A stretch of 40,026 bases of DNA from an uncultured Spirochaetaceae bacterium (GCA_902783155.1 CACZPR010000058.1:1-40026), one strand, 5' to 3'; shown: positions 1-6,756, counted from the first letter of the stretch. A program made the numbers and translations. Notes: generated from the letters alone by a model not told the origin.

Positions 1-5
1 CTCAT
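1..5 (-). CDS. 5' end of a leftward gene running off the window
   Basis: Only the first codons lie in the window. The reverse strand reads GGAGG (13-17), seven bases, then ATG (5-3), which is an ideal Shine-Dalgarno spacing. No product can be inferred. It explains why the adjacent intergenic DNA carries leftward control signals. Confidence 0.55.
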
Positions 6-34
6 TAAGGTTCCTCCTTTCGTTTTATTAGGAT

Positions 35-55
35 ATCATGTTTTTATAACATGAT
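35..55 (-). promoter_or_regulatory. inverted repeat upstream of the leftward edge gene
   Basis: Perfect 8-bp arms ATCATGTT (35-42) and AACATGAT (48-55) are separated by a 5-base A/T spacer. The element lies 18 bases upstream of the ribosome-binding site of the leftward gene. Its size and symmetry fit an operator or a leader hairpin. There is no U-tract, so a terminator is unlikely. Confidence 0.4.
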
Positions 56-118
56 AAGCCTCGAGGGCCTTAATGATTTTCACGGATAGGGAATTGCGTG
101 AAAGTGCCGCTACGCTAC

Positions 119-262
119 GGCTCTAACGAGCCTATGAGGAAGGTTTCGTTTGGTGTGAAAAAGAGTGCGGTGGTTGAGTCTCTTGTGCGTAGCCGCCGAA
201 GGCTAACCACCATAAAGCAACAGTCAGTGAGCGGCGTTAACCGCGAACAAATCCGTTTGTTC
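119..262. repeat. cluster of perfect hairpins (possible structured RNA or palindromic repeat)
   Basis: There are five stems in 144 bases. GGCTC/GAGCC closes a TAAC loop (119-132). GGTGGT (169-174) pairs with ACCACC (206-211) and encloses TAGCC/GGCTA (190-205). GCGG/CCGC spans 231-244. GAACAAA/TTTGTTC closes a four-base loop (245-262). The density is well above the rest of the window. It could be a non-coding RNA or decayed palindromic repeats, and no known RNA family is recognised. Confidence 0.4.
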
Positions 263-295
263 TATTCAGCTCTATATAATATTTCCCGAAATTCA

Positions 296-317
296 AATTC
301 CGCACCAATTCCGCACC
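296..317. repeat. 11-bp tandem duplication
   Basis: The unit AATTCCGCACC occurs twice head to tail (296-306 and 307-317). It lies outside any gene call. Confidence 0.7.
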
Positions 318-374
318 AAATCAGCAAAAAAAGTTGAAAACTTCTGCTGTTTAGGTTAAAATAAAGGCATGTCA

Positions 375-403
375 TTGACAAAGAAAATCAATAATGCGAT
401 AAC
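375..403 (+). promoter_or_regulatory. sigma-70-like promoter upstream of the lipoprotein
   Basis: A perfect -35 TTGACA (375-380), a 17-base spacer and the -10-like GATAAC (398-403) are present. Transcription from here would run through the 8-bp repeat at 406-430 and the terminator at 477-516 before reaching the lipoprotein at 540. Confidence 0.5.
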
Positions 404-405
404 CT

Positions 406-430
406 CACAGCTACACAGCTACACAGCTAC
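406..430. repeat. 8-bp simple sequence repeat, three units
   Basis: CACAGCTA is repeated three times in tandem (406-413, 414-421, 422-429) plus one more C. It lies immediately downstream of the promoter at 375-403, inside the predicted leader. A short tandem array of this kind can change copy number by slipped-strand mispairing. Confidence 0.75.
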
Positions 431-476
431 TTAAGCGATAATATTTTCTCTGACACAAATATATCTCAAATAAGAG

Positions 477-516
477 GACGCGGATTTCGGCGAATGGAGT
501 CCGTGTCTTTTTTTTT
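477..516 (+). terminator. intrinsic terminator / attenuator ahead of the lipoprotein gene
   Basis: GACGCGGA (477-484) pairs with TCCGTGTC (500-507) with one G-U pair, and nine T residues follow (508-516). It ends only 23 bases before the lipoprotein start and lies on the same strand. It therefore either ends a short RNA started at 375-403 or attenuates the downstream gene. Confidence 0.65.
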
Positions 517-539
517 GTAATCAAAATTTTTAGGAGGAT

Positions 540-1433
540 ATGATGAAAAATGTAAAACTTCTTGCTTTATTTTCAGCCCTTGCACTTACATTGATTTTTA
601 CAGGATGTAATACAGGGGGATTCAAAAGTACCGCATACAAGGTTCTCCCTGGAGGAACGAATGGAACGACAGGAACAAGTTGGACTTATGTTCTCTTCGG
701 AGACTGGCCGCAGACAATAAAGGCTGATTCTGTCACCGTGGACGAAAACAAGAGCGTGTCAATGGGTTCCTTTACATATTACAAGGGAAGCGATGGTGCT
801 TGGTATGCGAAACTTTCCAACAAGTATTACAAGGTGGAACCTATAAAGTGGCGTGTACTTACTGATGACTACAACGGAAAGAAGCTCCTGTTGGCGGAAA
901 ACATTCTTTCGGCCCACAGGTATGCGGCAAGCTCAAATAATTACAAGAACTCAGAAATCCGTGAATGGCTGAACGGAACGTTTCTTAGCACAGCATTCAC
1001 AGCTGATTCAGTTCAGAACCAGATTGCGAGAACAGTTGTTGACAACAGTGCGAGAAGCACGAAACCGGATGCCAACCCGGAAAAGTTCAACAGAGGAGAA
1101 AATAAGTATGCCTGTGAGAACACGGGCGACAAGATTTTCCTTCTGAGTGAGCAGGAAGTAACGACAGAAGTCTACGGATTCACGGTTTATAATTTGCCCA
1201 AAGTCGGAGACTCAAGAATCCGCATGACGACTGACTTTGCCAAGGCAAGCGGCGCATGGCAGAGTACAGCCGCTGGCTGCGGCGGTTGTTGGTGGCTTCG
1301 CTCGCCTCGCTACGATACTCGCTATGATAGTAACATGGTATGCACTGTTGGCGAATATGGCTATGCCGGTATCGGTGGTGAAGCGAGCATCTGTGTTATG
1401 GGTGTCGTGCCCGCTTTGTGCCTTGAAAATTAA
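540..1433 (+). CDS. DUF6273-type lipoprotein
   Basis: This 297-residue protein probably sits in the cell envelope. A lysine-containing start, a hydrophobic segment and a lipobox ending FTGC (cysteine near residue 23) mark it as a lipoprotein. An AGGAGG site 5 bases upstream sets the start at MMKN or the next Met. Residues about 105-297 read like the DUF6273 family: IKWRVL, then ENIL, SEIREWLNG, IFLLSEQEV and, near the end, WWLRSP followed by a VVPAL close. The function of the family is unknown, and the overall pattern suggests a C-type-lectin-like or sulfatase-modifying-factor-like fold. The stretch between WWLRSP and VPAL is unusually varied and is listed separately. Opposite-strand vapC follows after a shared terminator. 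The lipoprotein call is strong; the fold is inference. Confidence 0.85.
   Translation: MMKNVKLLALFSALALTLIFTGCNTGGFKSTAYKVLPGGTNGTTGTSWTYVLFGDWPQTIKADSVTVDENKSVSMGSFTYYKGSDGAWYAKLSNKYYKVEPIKWRVLTDDYNGKKLLLAENILSAHRYAASSNNYKNSEIREWLNGTFLSTAFTADSVQNQIARTVVDNSARSTKPDANPEKFNRGENKYACENTGDKIFLLSEQEVTTEVYGFTVYNLPKVGDSRIRMTTDFAKASGAWQSTAAGCGGCWWLRSPRYDTRYDSNMVCTVGEYGYAGIGGEASICVMGVVPALCLEN
1299..1409 (+). other. candidate variable region at the lipoprotein C-terminus
   Basis: From the Arg after WWL to the Val before PAL the protein shows a run of mixed surface residues (R, Y, D, T, S, N, G, C). Of 34 codons from 1308 to 1409, 27 end in C or T. That is what remains when AAC/AAT codons of a template repeat are randomised at their A positions by a diversity-generating retroelement. 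No reverse transcriptase or template repeat is visible in this window, so any template would have to act from elsewhere. Ordinary divergence is the alternative. Confidence 0.35.
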
Positions 1434-1445
1434 TTGATTTTACGA

Positions 1446-1475
1446 CATCTCGGAAAATTCCAGTTTTTCGAGATG
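1446..1475. terminator. bidirectional terminator between lipoprotein and vapC
   Basis: CATCTCGGAAAA (1446-1457) pairs with TTTTTCGAGATG (1464-1475), a 12-bp stem with one G-U pair. The stem's own A and T runs serve both strands. It lies between two convergent genes whose stops are about 45 bases apart. Confidence 0.7.
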
Positions 1476-1477
1476 CC

Positions 1478-1882
1478 CTATATTGTCCAGTCTTCGACTT
1501 TCAATCCTCTGACACGAGAAAACTCTCGGACGTTATGCGTTACGATTGTAGCATTATGAGAAAGTGCAATTGAGGCAATAAGCATATCGTTAGACCCTAT
1601 TAAATTTCCTTCGATGGCGAGCTGTTCTTTTATCTTTCCATAAATCTCGGCATCTTTTTCTGTAAAAGGGATAATCTCAAAATCCTGAATAAAACTTTTG
1701 TACTGAGTTTTTCGCTTTTCATAATCCGAACTGTGCTGTGCGCCGTATTCTAATTCCGCAACAACAATCGATGAAACTTTTATATCGGTAAAAGTCTTGT
1801 TCTTGAAATGATTTGCGATATTCTGCGAGTTTTTGCTTCTGATTGCGTCAATCACGACATTTGTATCAATGAAGTACATCAT
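1478..1882 (-). CDS. PIN-domain ribonuclease toxin, VapC-like
   Basis: This 134-residue protein has the usual VapC length. PIN-domain acidic residues are visible: D6 in YFIDTNVV, E44 in VAELEYGA and the Asp of GSNDMLIA near residue 98. The terminal motif is THNVREFSRV, where many VapC proteins have TNNxREF. VapC toxins are metal-dependent endoribonucleases that act on tRNA or rRNA and are held inactive by VapB. The start overlaps the stop of the upstream gene in an ATGA junction, so the pair is translationally coupled. Gene order, antitoxin then toxin, is standard. Confidence 0.85.
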   Translation of the reverse strand: MMYFIDTNVVIDAIRSKNSQNIANHFKNKTFTDIKVSSIVVAELEYGAQHSSDYEKRKTQYKSFIQDFEIIPFTEKDAEIYGKIKEQLAIEGNLIGSNDMLIASIALSHNATIVTHNVREFSRVRGLKVEDWTI

Positions 1883-2124
1883 TCAAAATTCACCTCTTCA
1901 TCAAGGCAGTCACAACTATTGTCAGGCTCTTCCAAATCAAAATCCGGGTCGCTTCCAAACAAATCGAAAAAGCCTTCATGATATGAAGTTGAAAAATCTT
2001 TTTTTTCGGTTTTTTCATCCCGCTCCTCGCTTTCTTTCAGCAGGTTTGCGAGGTATGTAAGAAGTTTGAGCTGTTCTAGTCTTGTCAAAGTTGCTGTTGC
2101 CTGTTCGATTGATTCATAACTCAT
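1879..2124 (-). CDS. probable antitoxin partner of the PIN-domain toxin
   Basis: This is a small acidic protein of 81 residues. The start is placed at the Met of MSYES (2124), because GGAGG at 2132-2136 sits seven bases upstream; an in-frame Met two codons earlier is too close. The N-terminal half (SIEQATATLTRLEQLKLLTY) is helical and the C-terminal half is rich in Asp and Glu, as in antitoxin tails that wrap the toxin. No clear AbrB or RHH motif can be read, so the role comes mainly from the four-base overlap with vapC. A -10-like TATAGT lies at 2151-2146. Confidence 0.65.
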   Translation of the reverse strand: MSYESIEQATATLTRLEQLKLLTYLANLLKESEERDEKTEKKDFSTSYHEGFFDLFGSDPDFDLEEPDNSCDCLDEEVNFE

Positions 2125-2145
2125 GCACATGCCTCCAATACGAAT

Positions 2146-2151
2146 ACTATA
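2146..2151 (-). promoter_or_regulatory. -10 element of the vapBC-like operon
   Basis: TATAGT on the minus strand lies about 22 bases upstream of the antitoxin start. No good -35 is seen at 17 bases, as is common for autoregulated toxin-antitoxin promoters. Confidence 0.4.
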
Positions 2152-2205
2152 CCACAATTTTACATAGAATTCATACGAAATATTGTCGTCGGTGTCTTAC
2201 CCCTC

Positions 2206-4212
2206 TCACTTTCCCGACTTCCCGTAGGTCGCTTCAATCTCGCGGATTTGGTCTCGGTAGGCGGCGGCCTGTTCGTAATCAAGGCGTTCGGCGCAGTCCT
2301 CCATTTCTTTTTTGAGAGCGGCAATGACTTTTTTCCTTTGGGCCGGTACAAAGAGGTTGCTTGCCTTTTTGAGGATTTCAAGCGATGTTGCGGCATTTTC
2401 CTGTGCGTCTACGCTCTGGTGTTCAAGGATGTCCTCCACGGCTTTTTTGATTGTCTTCGGGGTGATTCCGTGTTCCTTGTTGTATGCTTCCTGGATTGAA
2501 CGCCGTCTCTGTGTTTCGGTGATTGCTTCCTTCATTGCGTCGCTCATGCGGTCTGCATACATGACGACTTTTCCTTCTGCGTTTCTTGCCGCGCGTCCGA
2601 TTATCTGAATCAGCGAAGTGGTGCTTCTTAAAAATCCAATCTTGTCGGCATCAAGGAGTGCGATGAAAGAGACTTCGGGCAAATCGATTCCCTCTCGCAA
2701 AAGGTTGATTCCAATCAGCACGTCGATTTCTCCGCTCCTCAGGCTTTTCAAAATCTCCACGCGCTCGAATGTGTCAATCTCCGAGTGGATGTATTTTACC
2801 TTCATGTCGAGGCCTGAAAGATAGTCCGCCAAATCTTCCGCCATCTTTTTTGTGAGGGTCAGAATCAGAGAGCGTTCTCCTTTTTTGATTCGTTCCTGAA
2901 CTTCCCTGTAGATGTCCTGCATCTGTCCTTCTGTCGGGCGCACTTCGACAATCGGATCCAGAAGTCCGGTCGGGCGGATTATCTGTTCGACGACCTGCGT
3001 TGACTGTTTTATTTCCTGCGGTCGGGGAGTTGCCGTGACGTAAATCACCTGGTTCATTTTTTTTGTGAACTCATCGATTTTGAGCGGCCTGTTGTCCAAT
3101 GCGCTTGGAAGACGGAATCCGAAATCAACAAGGTTCTGCTTGCGGCTACGGTCTCCCTCGTACATGGCTCCAATCTGGGGAACGGTCACATGCGCCTCAT
3201 CAATCATGCAGAGAAAATCATTGGGGAAATAGTGGAGCAGGGTGGCGGGCGGTTCACCTGTTTTTCTTCCTGCAATCGGTGCCGAATAGTTTTCGATTCC
3301 CGAACAGTAGCCCATCTCCTTCATCATCTCGATGTCGTAGGTCACGCGGGTTTTCAATCTCTCTGCCTCAAGGATTTTTTTCTCGGCATGAAGCACCGAA
3401 AGTCTTTCCTCAAGTTCCGTCTGTATGCGGTCGGTCGCCATTGCAAGCGCGTCGTGCGGGACGACAAAGTTTTTCGCAGGGTAGATTGTAGTTTCGTCAA
3501 GCTCCTCGGTGGTGTTCCCGGAGATTACGTTGAATCGCCTGATCCGCACAATCTCGTCAAAATCAAGTTCAATCCTGTACGCCTCGTCGAATTCCATGTA
3601 CGGCGGGTAGATTTCGATTATGTCTCCGCGAATCCTGAAAGTGCCGCGTTCCAAAACCATGTCGTTCCTGCTGTACTGGATTTCCGCAAGGTCTAGCGCA
3701 AGTTTGTGGAGGTCGGGTGTCTCGCCTTTTTCAAGGTGGATTCTCATGCTCTTGTAAAGCTCCGGCATACCAAGTCCGTAGATGCAGCTCACCGTGGCTA
3801 TGACGATTACATCCCGTCTTTCCATGAGGCTGTATGTCGCCGCCATTTTCATCTGGTCGATTTCCTTGTTGATGTCGGCATCCTTTTCTATATAAAGGTC
3901 ACGCGCCGGAACGTAGGCTTCAGGCTGATAGTAGTCGTAGTATGAGACGAAATATTCAACCGCGTTTTCCGGGAAAAAAGTCTTGAACTCCCGGTAGAGC
4001 TGAGCGGAAAGTGTCTTGTTGTGGCTGATTATGAGGGTCGGACGCTGCACCGCCTCGATGATTTTTGCCATGGTGAAAGTCTTTCCCGACCCCGTGACAC
4101 CTTTCAAAGTCTGGTATTTGTCGCCGCGAAGAAAACCCTCCGCAAGTTTCTGTATTGCCTGCGGCTGGTCCCCCGACGGTTCATAGTCCGATACAACGTG
4201 GAATTTTCTCAT
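2206..4212 (-). CDS. uvrB: excinuclease ABC subunit B
   Basis: UvrB is the damage-verifying helicase-like subunit of nucleotide excision repair. It is loaded by UvrA and then recruits UvrC. At 668 residues it is full length. Visible are the N-terminal PSGDQPQAI motif, Walker A GVTGSGKTF (about 38-46), the beta-hairpin region YYDYYQPEAY, helicase motifs DEAH, TATPRP and QIIGRAARN, and a C-terminal UVR motif (ALKKEMEDCAERLDYEQAA) that contacts UvrC. It starts six bases after the htrA stop, preceded by AAGGG, and is probably cotranscribed with htrA. There is no sign of damage to the frame. Confidence 0.98.
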   Translation of the reverse strand: MRKFHVVSDYEPSGDQPQAIQKLAEGFLRGDKYQTLKGVTGSGKTFTMAKIIEAVQRPTLIISHNKTLSAQLYREFKTFFPENAVEYFVSYYDYYQPEAYVPARDLYIEKDADINKEIDQMKMAATYSLMERRDVIVIATVSCIYGLGMPELYKSMRIHLEKGETPDLHKLALDLAEIQYSRNDMVLERGTFRIRGDIIEIYPPYMEFDEAYRIELDFDEIVRIRRFNVISGNTTEELDETTIYPAKNFVVPHDALAMATDRIQTELEERLSVLHAEKKILEAERLKTRVTYDIEMMKEMGYCSGIENYSAPIAGRKTGEPPATLLHYFPNDFLCMIDEAHVTVPQIGAMYEGDRSRKQNLVDFGFRLPSALDNRPLKIDEFTKKMNQVIYVTATPRPQEIKQSTQVVEQIIRPTGLLDPIVEVRPTEGQMQDIYREVQERIKKGERSLILTLTKKMAEDLADYLSGLDMKVKYIHSEIDTFERVEILKSLRSGEIDVLIGINLLREGIDLPEVSFIALLDADKIGFLRSTTSLIQIIGRAARNAEGKVVMYADRMSDAMKEAITETQRRRSIQEAYNKEHGITPKTIKKAVEDILEHQSVDAQENAATSLEILKKASNLFVPAQRKKVIAALKKEMEDCAERLDYEQAAAYRDQIREIEATYGKSGK

Positions 4213-4218
4213 AACCCT

Positions 4219-5478
4219 TTAGATTGAGGAACCTCCCGATGTATTTTCCTCGGATTCAAGCTGCACCGTTAATTTTTCGTATTTTTTGTTCCTGTAGACC
4301 GTGACATCCACTTTGTCGCCAGGAACCTTGTCCTCCAGTGCCGCGTAGTAGTCTGCGAGAGTGTTGACCTGTATGTCGCCGATTGCCGTGATTATGTCTC
4401 CGCCAAGATAGATTGTCTTGACATTGAACGTTCCGTACCTGACAGCCGTTGTGCCACCCTTAAGACCTGCCGCCTCTGCCTGACTTCCTGAGCGGATTCT
4501 GCTCACAATCATTCCGGTGGAGATTCCGTAGCCTGCGTAGCGTGCAAGCGATGATGAGTTCTGTACAAGGGACACCATCATAACGCCTCGGTTGACTTTG
4601 CCGTATTGAATCAGCTCGTTGACGACACGTCGGGCTGTGGACACTGGAACCGCGAATCCGACTCCGCTTGAGGAACCGCTTGAAGAGTAGATTATCGTGT
4701 TCACGCCTATCATGCGTCCCTGGCTGTCGAGCAATGGACCTCCAGAGTTTCCCGGATTGATTGCGGCATCTGTCTGAATCATGTTGCGGATAATGACATT
4801 CTCGCTTTCCTGGATTGGACGGCCCAGACCTGAGATGATTCCGGTGGTCATTGTCCTTTCGAGTGCGAACGGATTTCCAATGGCAATGACTTTCTGCCCG
4901 ACCTTTAGATTTTCGCTGTCCCCGAACGCAATGGTCTTGAGTTCCTTGTCCTTCGGTGGTGTGAATTTCAAAACCGCAATGTCGCTCTCCACATCCTTTC
5001 CGACAACCGTTCCGTCGTAGCTTGTTCCGTCGTGTAGGGAGATTGTGATTTTGGTCGCGTTGTCGATTACGTGGACATTTGTGATGACATATCCACGCTT
5101 GTCGATTATGCTCCCCGAACCGGAACCCCCCGATGTCAGAACAGGCTCCCAGAACCAGTTTGTGCTCATAACCTGCGTGGTGATGTTTACGACCGCCTCG
5201 TTGCATTTTTCGTACACGGCTATGTTCTGTGCCTCGTCCTGCGTGTAGCCGCTTGTTGGTGTTGCGACTGTCAAAGCCGGTGTGTTGGTTTCAAGCAGTG
5301 TATCGTCGGTGGTTATAAGCTCTTCGTCAGTCCGCGCGACAATCGTGGACCCTTCATCAACAGTGGCCTGTGCCCTGCGTCCTGAAATTCCGAGCGAAAC
5401 ACCTGCGGCAACACAGGCCGCGGCAACCCCGGAAATCGCGCATGAAATAATAAGATGTCTCTTTGAATATAGTTTCAT
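4219..5478 (-). CDS. htrA: HtrA/DegP-family serine protease with PDZ domain
   Basis: This 419-residue envelope protease carries an N-terminal signal anchor (about residues 8-31). The trypsin-like catalytic triad is intact: H136 in TNVHVID, D166 in ESDIAVL and S245 in NPGNSGGPL. One C-terminal PDZ domain follows (about 300-405, including LGGDIITAIG). It would degrade or refold misfolded exported proteins. The start is fixed by an excellent promoter (TTGACA, 17 bases, TATATT) whose -10 ends six bases before the ATG. No Shine-Dalgarno sequence is present, so the transcript is probably leaderless. uvrB follows at once. Confidence 0.95.
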   Translation of the reverse strand: MKLYSKRHLIISCAISGVAAACVAAGVSLGISGRRAQATVDEGSTIVARTDEELITTDDTLLETNTPALTVATPTSGYTQDEAQNIAVYEKCNEAVVNITTQVMSTNWFWEPVLTSGGSGSGSIIDKRGYVITNVHVIDNATKITISLHDGTSYDGTVVGKDVESDIAVLKFTPPKDKELKTIAFGDSENLKVGQKVIAIGNPFALERTMTTGIISGLGRPIQESENVIIRNMIQTDAAINPGNSGGPLLDSQGRMIGVNTIIYSSSGSSSGVGFAVPVSTARRVVNELIQYGKVNRGVMMVSLVQNSSSLARYAGYGISTGMIVSRIRSGSQAEAAGLKGGTTAVRYGTFNVKTIYLGGDIITAIGDIQVNTLADYYAALEDKVPGDKVDVTVYRNKKYEKLTVQLESEENTSGGSSI

Positions 5479-5484
5479 ATTTAA

Positions 5485-5513
5485 AATATAATCATTATGG
5501 GGAAATATGTCAA
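5485..5513 (-). promoter_or_regulatory. promoter of htrA-uvrB, predicted leaderless transcript
   Basis: On the minus strand, TTGACA (5513-5508), a 17-base spacer and TATATT (5490-5485) are followed six bases later by the ATG of htrA. Initiation at the usual distance falls on or next to the start codon. Confidence 0.75.
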
Positions 5514-5529
5514 ATTGTGGGAAATAATA

Positions 5530-5592
5530 GAACAGTTTTTTAGCCGATAAAAAATCTTTTTGGAAATCTCAAAAAAAGACGCGACAAAAGTA
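5530..5592. repeat. promoter-region repeat, copy 1
   Basis: This A/T-rich segment (gaaca, T-run, AATCTTTT, AAATCTCAAAAAAA, GACAAAAGTAT) closely matches 6344-6410. Here the would-be -35 reads GCGACA instead of TTGACA. The two copies flank the DUF4258/zinc-finger gene pair. Confidence 0.65.
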
Positions 5593-5682
5593 TGGTTAAA
5601 CTTTGCTGAACTTTTAGGTCAAGTCAAAGCCTGATTTTTTATAAAAAAAGATAAATATTAAACGATAAGATAAAAAATGTGA

Positions 5683-5688
5683 TATAAT
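5683..5688 (+). promoter_or_regulatory. -10 element of the DUF4258/YgiT-like pair
   Basis: A perfect TATAAT lies 11 bases before the GGAGG site (5699-5703). No convincing -35 is seen at 17 bases. Confidence 0.5.
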
Positions 5689-5708
5689 GAAACTGTTTGG
5701 AGGTTGAC

Positions 5709-5984
5709 TTGAACTATTCATTTTCTGGACATGCATTTAAAAGAATGGCGGAGCGGGGCTTTTCACCAGAAACTATAAAATCAGTCATAGAAAATGGAAA
5801 AGTGATAAAAGACTATCCCGATGATATGCCGTATCCGAGCAGATTGATTTTAGGCTTTGATGAAGAGTGTCCTGTTCATGTCGTTTCTGCATATAATCCA
5901 GAAAATGATACTGAATATGTAATTACGGTATATGAACCTGATGTTCAAAAATGGGCTAATAACTTTACGGAAAGGAGGAGATAA
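5709..5984 (+). CDS. DUF4258 protein, probable toxin of a two-gene module
   Basis: This small protein of 91 residues is preceded by GGAGG (5699-5703). The best-spaced start is TTG at 5709, with residues LNYSFSGHAF following. The upstream in-frame TTG at 5697 overlaps the ribosome site itself. The motif HAFKRMAERGFSPETIKSVIENG near the N-terminus is typical of DUF4258, a family often found next to YgiT-type zinc-finger proteins. The arrangement parallels MqsR-MqsA, where the first gene is an mRNA-cleaving toxin. The toxin role is inferred from this context. The next gene starts two bases after the stop. Confidence 0.75.
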   Translation: MNYSFSGHAFKRMAERGFSPETIKSVIENGKVIKDYPDDMPYPSRLILGFDEECPVHVVSAYNPENDTEYVITVYEPDVQKWANNFTERRR

Positions 5985-5986
5985 AA

Positions 5987-6223
5987 ATGAAATGTCCGAT
6001 TTGTAAATTCGGTGAAATGAAAAGTGGTTTTACTCAAGTAGTTTTGACACGTGGTAATGCCACTGTGATTTTCCGTAATGTTCCGGCTCAAATTTGCGAT
6101 GATTGCGGTGAATACTATCTGGACGAAGAAACAGCAAAAGACATTTATAGCCGTGCAGAGTATTGTTTCACTTCAGGACAGGAAGTTGCAATTATTGAAT
6201 ATAAACAGCTGATTCCTGCATAA
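5987..6223 (+). CDS. YgiT-type zinc-finger protein, probable antitoxin
   Basis: This 78-residue protein has two CxxC motifs, CPIC (3-6) and CDDC (about 37-40). They form the zinc ribbon seen at the N-terminus of MqsA antitoxins, where that part binds the toxin. The DNA-binding helix-turn-helix domain of full MqsA is absent, so this is the short form. It sits two bases after the DUF4258 gene with GGAGG upstream, which indicates an operon and a matched toxin-antitoxin pair. Confidence 0.8.
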   Translation: MKCPICKFGEMKSGFTQVVLTRGNATVIFRNVPAQICDDCGEYYLDEETAKDIYSRAEYCFTSGQEVAIIEYKQLIPA

Positions 6224-6343
6224 AAGAAAAGCTCCTGGCATTTATATTAGATGAATAATAAGTAAAGTTAACCGACATTTTTCAGTACGCAGATTACGCT
6301 GTTTTTAGAAAGCCGATATTCGGGCTAAGATATCAAATTGCTT

Positions 6344-6410
6344 GGAACAATTTTTTTTTTTTTTTTAAAATCTTTTGAAAATCTCAAAAAAAAAGACTTG
6401 ACAAAAGTAT
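6344..6410. repeat. promoter-region repeat, copy 2
   Basis: Second copy of the segment at 5530-5592, with a longer T-run and a perfect TTGACA. It sits directly upstream of the G-tract and the decayed gene at 6457. Confidence 0.65.
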
Positions 6411-6426
6411 ACGGGGGGGGGTAGAC
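6398..6426 (+). promoter_or_regulatory. promoter with nine-G tract in the spacer
   Basis: TTGACA (6398-6403) is followed by a 17-base spacer that ends in nine G residues (6413-6421 overlaps the spacer edge). A poor -10 match, GTAGAC, lies at 6421-6426. Homopolymeric G tracts at this position alter -35/-10 spacing when they slip, and such tracts are known upstream of some T. pallidum tpr genes. The downstream frame is decayed (6457-6734). Confidence 0.45.
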
Positions 6427-6456
6427 TTTTTGTTTATGGATGTATGTCCTGTCTGA

Positions 6457-6734
6457 ATCAAATATGCGGTAAATGGCACGAATCTTACTCTCACACAGCA
6501 GTGGTCCGGGAAATTGGATAGCAAAAACTCCTCCAGCTGGAATGCAAAGTCTGCTTCCGGTATAGTATCTCTATATATTTCTTCATACTCTTCAGGCAGC
6601 GATTTTTATTTTTCGGGAAACGGATATGTGGCTGTTCATAACGCGACGATTTGAAGGCTTTGGTGGAAAATGCCGCCGAACTGGAATTCTCTTATGATCC
6701 TACTGTGGTGAACTGGACAGAAATAACGGAATAG
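6457..6734 (+). pseudogene. frameshifted remnant of a secreted-type protein
   Basis: Two frames join into one plausible C-terminal half. Frame one (6457 to a TGA at 6652-6654) reads VNGTNLTLTQQWSG and later FSGNGYVAVHNA. A different frame continues DDLKALVENAAELEF and ends VVNWTEITE at TAG 6732-6734. One missing base near 6645 would restore continuity. In-frame stops upstream (6454) remove the N-terminal half. The Ser/Asn/Gly-rich composition suggests an exported protein. Its stop lies just before a strong terminator, as expected for a former gene end. The family is not recognised. Confidence 0.6.
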
Positions 6735-6756
6735 ACTTTCCTGAATCATTCGGTAC

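Larger units (their letters stand above)
56..374. other. intergenic region without a convincing gene
   Basis: An open frame at 98-337 starts with GTG but has no ribosome-binding site, recognisable domain or natural amino-acid composition, so I do not call it. The interval instead holds a cluster of perfect hairpins (119-262) and an 11-bp tandem duplication (296-317), listed separately. Confidence 0.5.

Noticed and set aside
119-262. Integron attC-like site in the hairpin cluster
   Set aside because: GTTGAGT fits the core-site pattern once, but no matching RYYYAAC partner or gene-cassette layout is present.
98-337. 79-codon open frame near the left edge
   Set aside because: It has no ribosome-binding site, an unnatural composition and overlaps several perfect hairpins; it is better explained as structured intergenic DNA.
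4460-5206. 248-codon frame opposite to the htrA reading frame
   Set aside because: It lies wholly inside htrA on the same strand in another frame and has a shadow-like composition.
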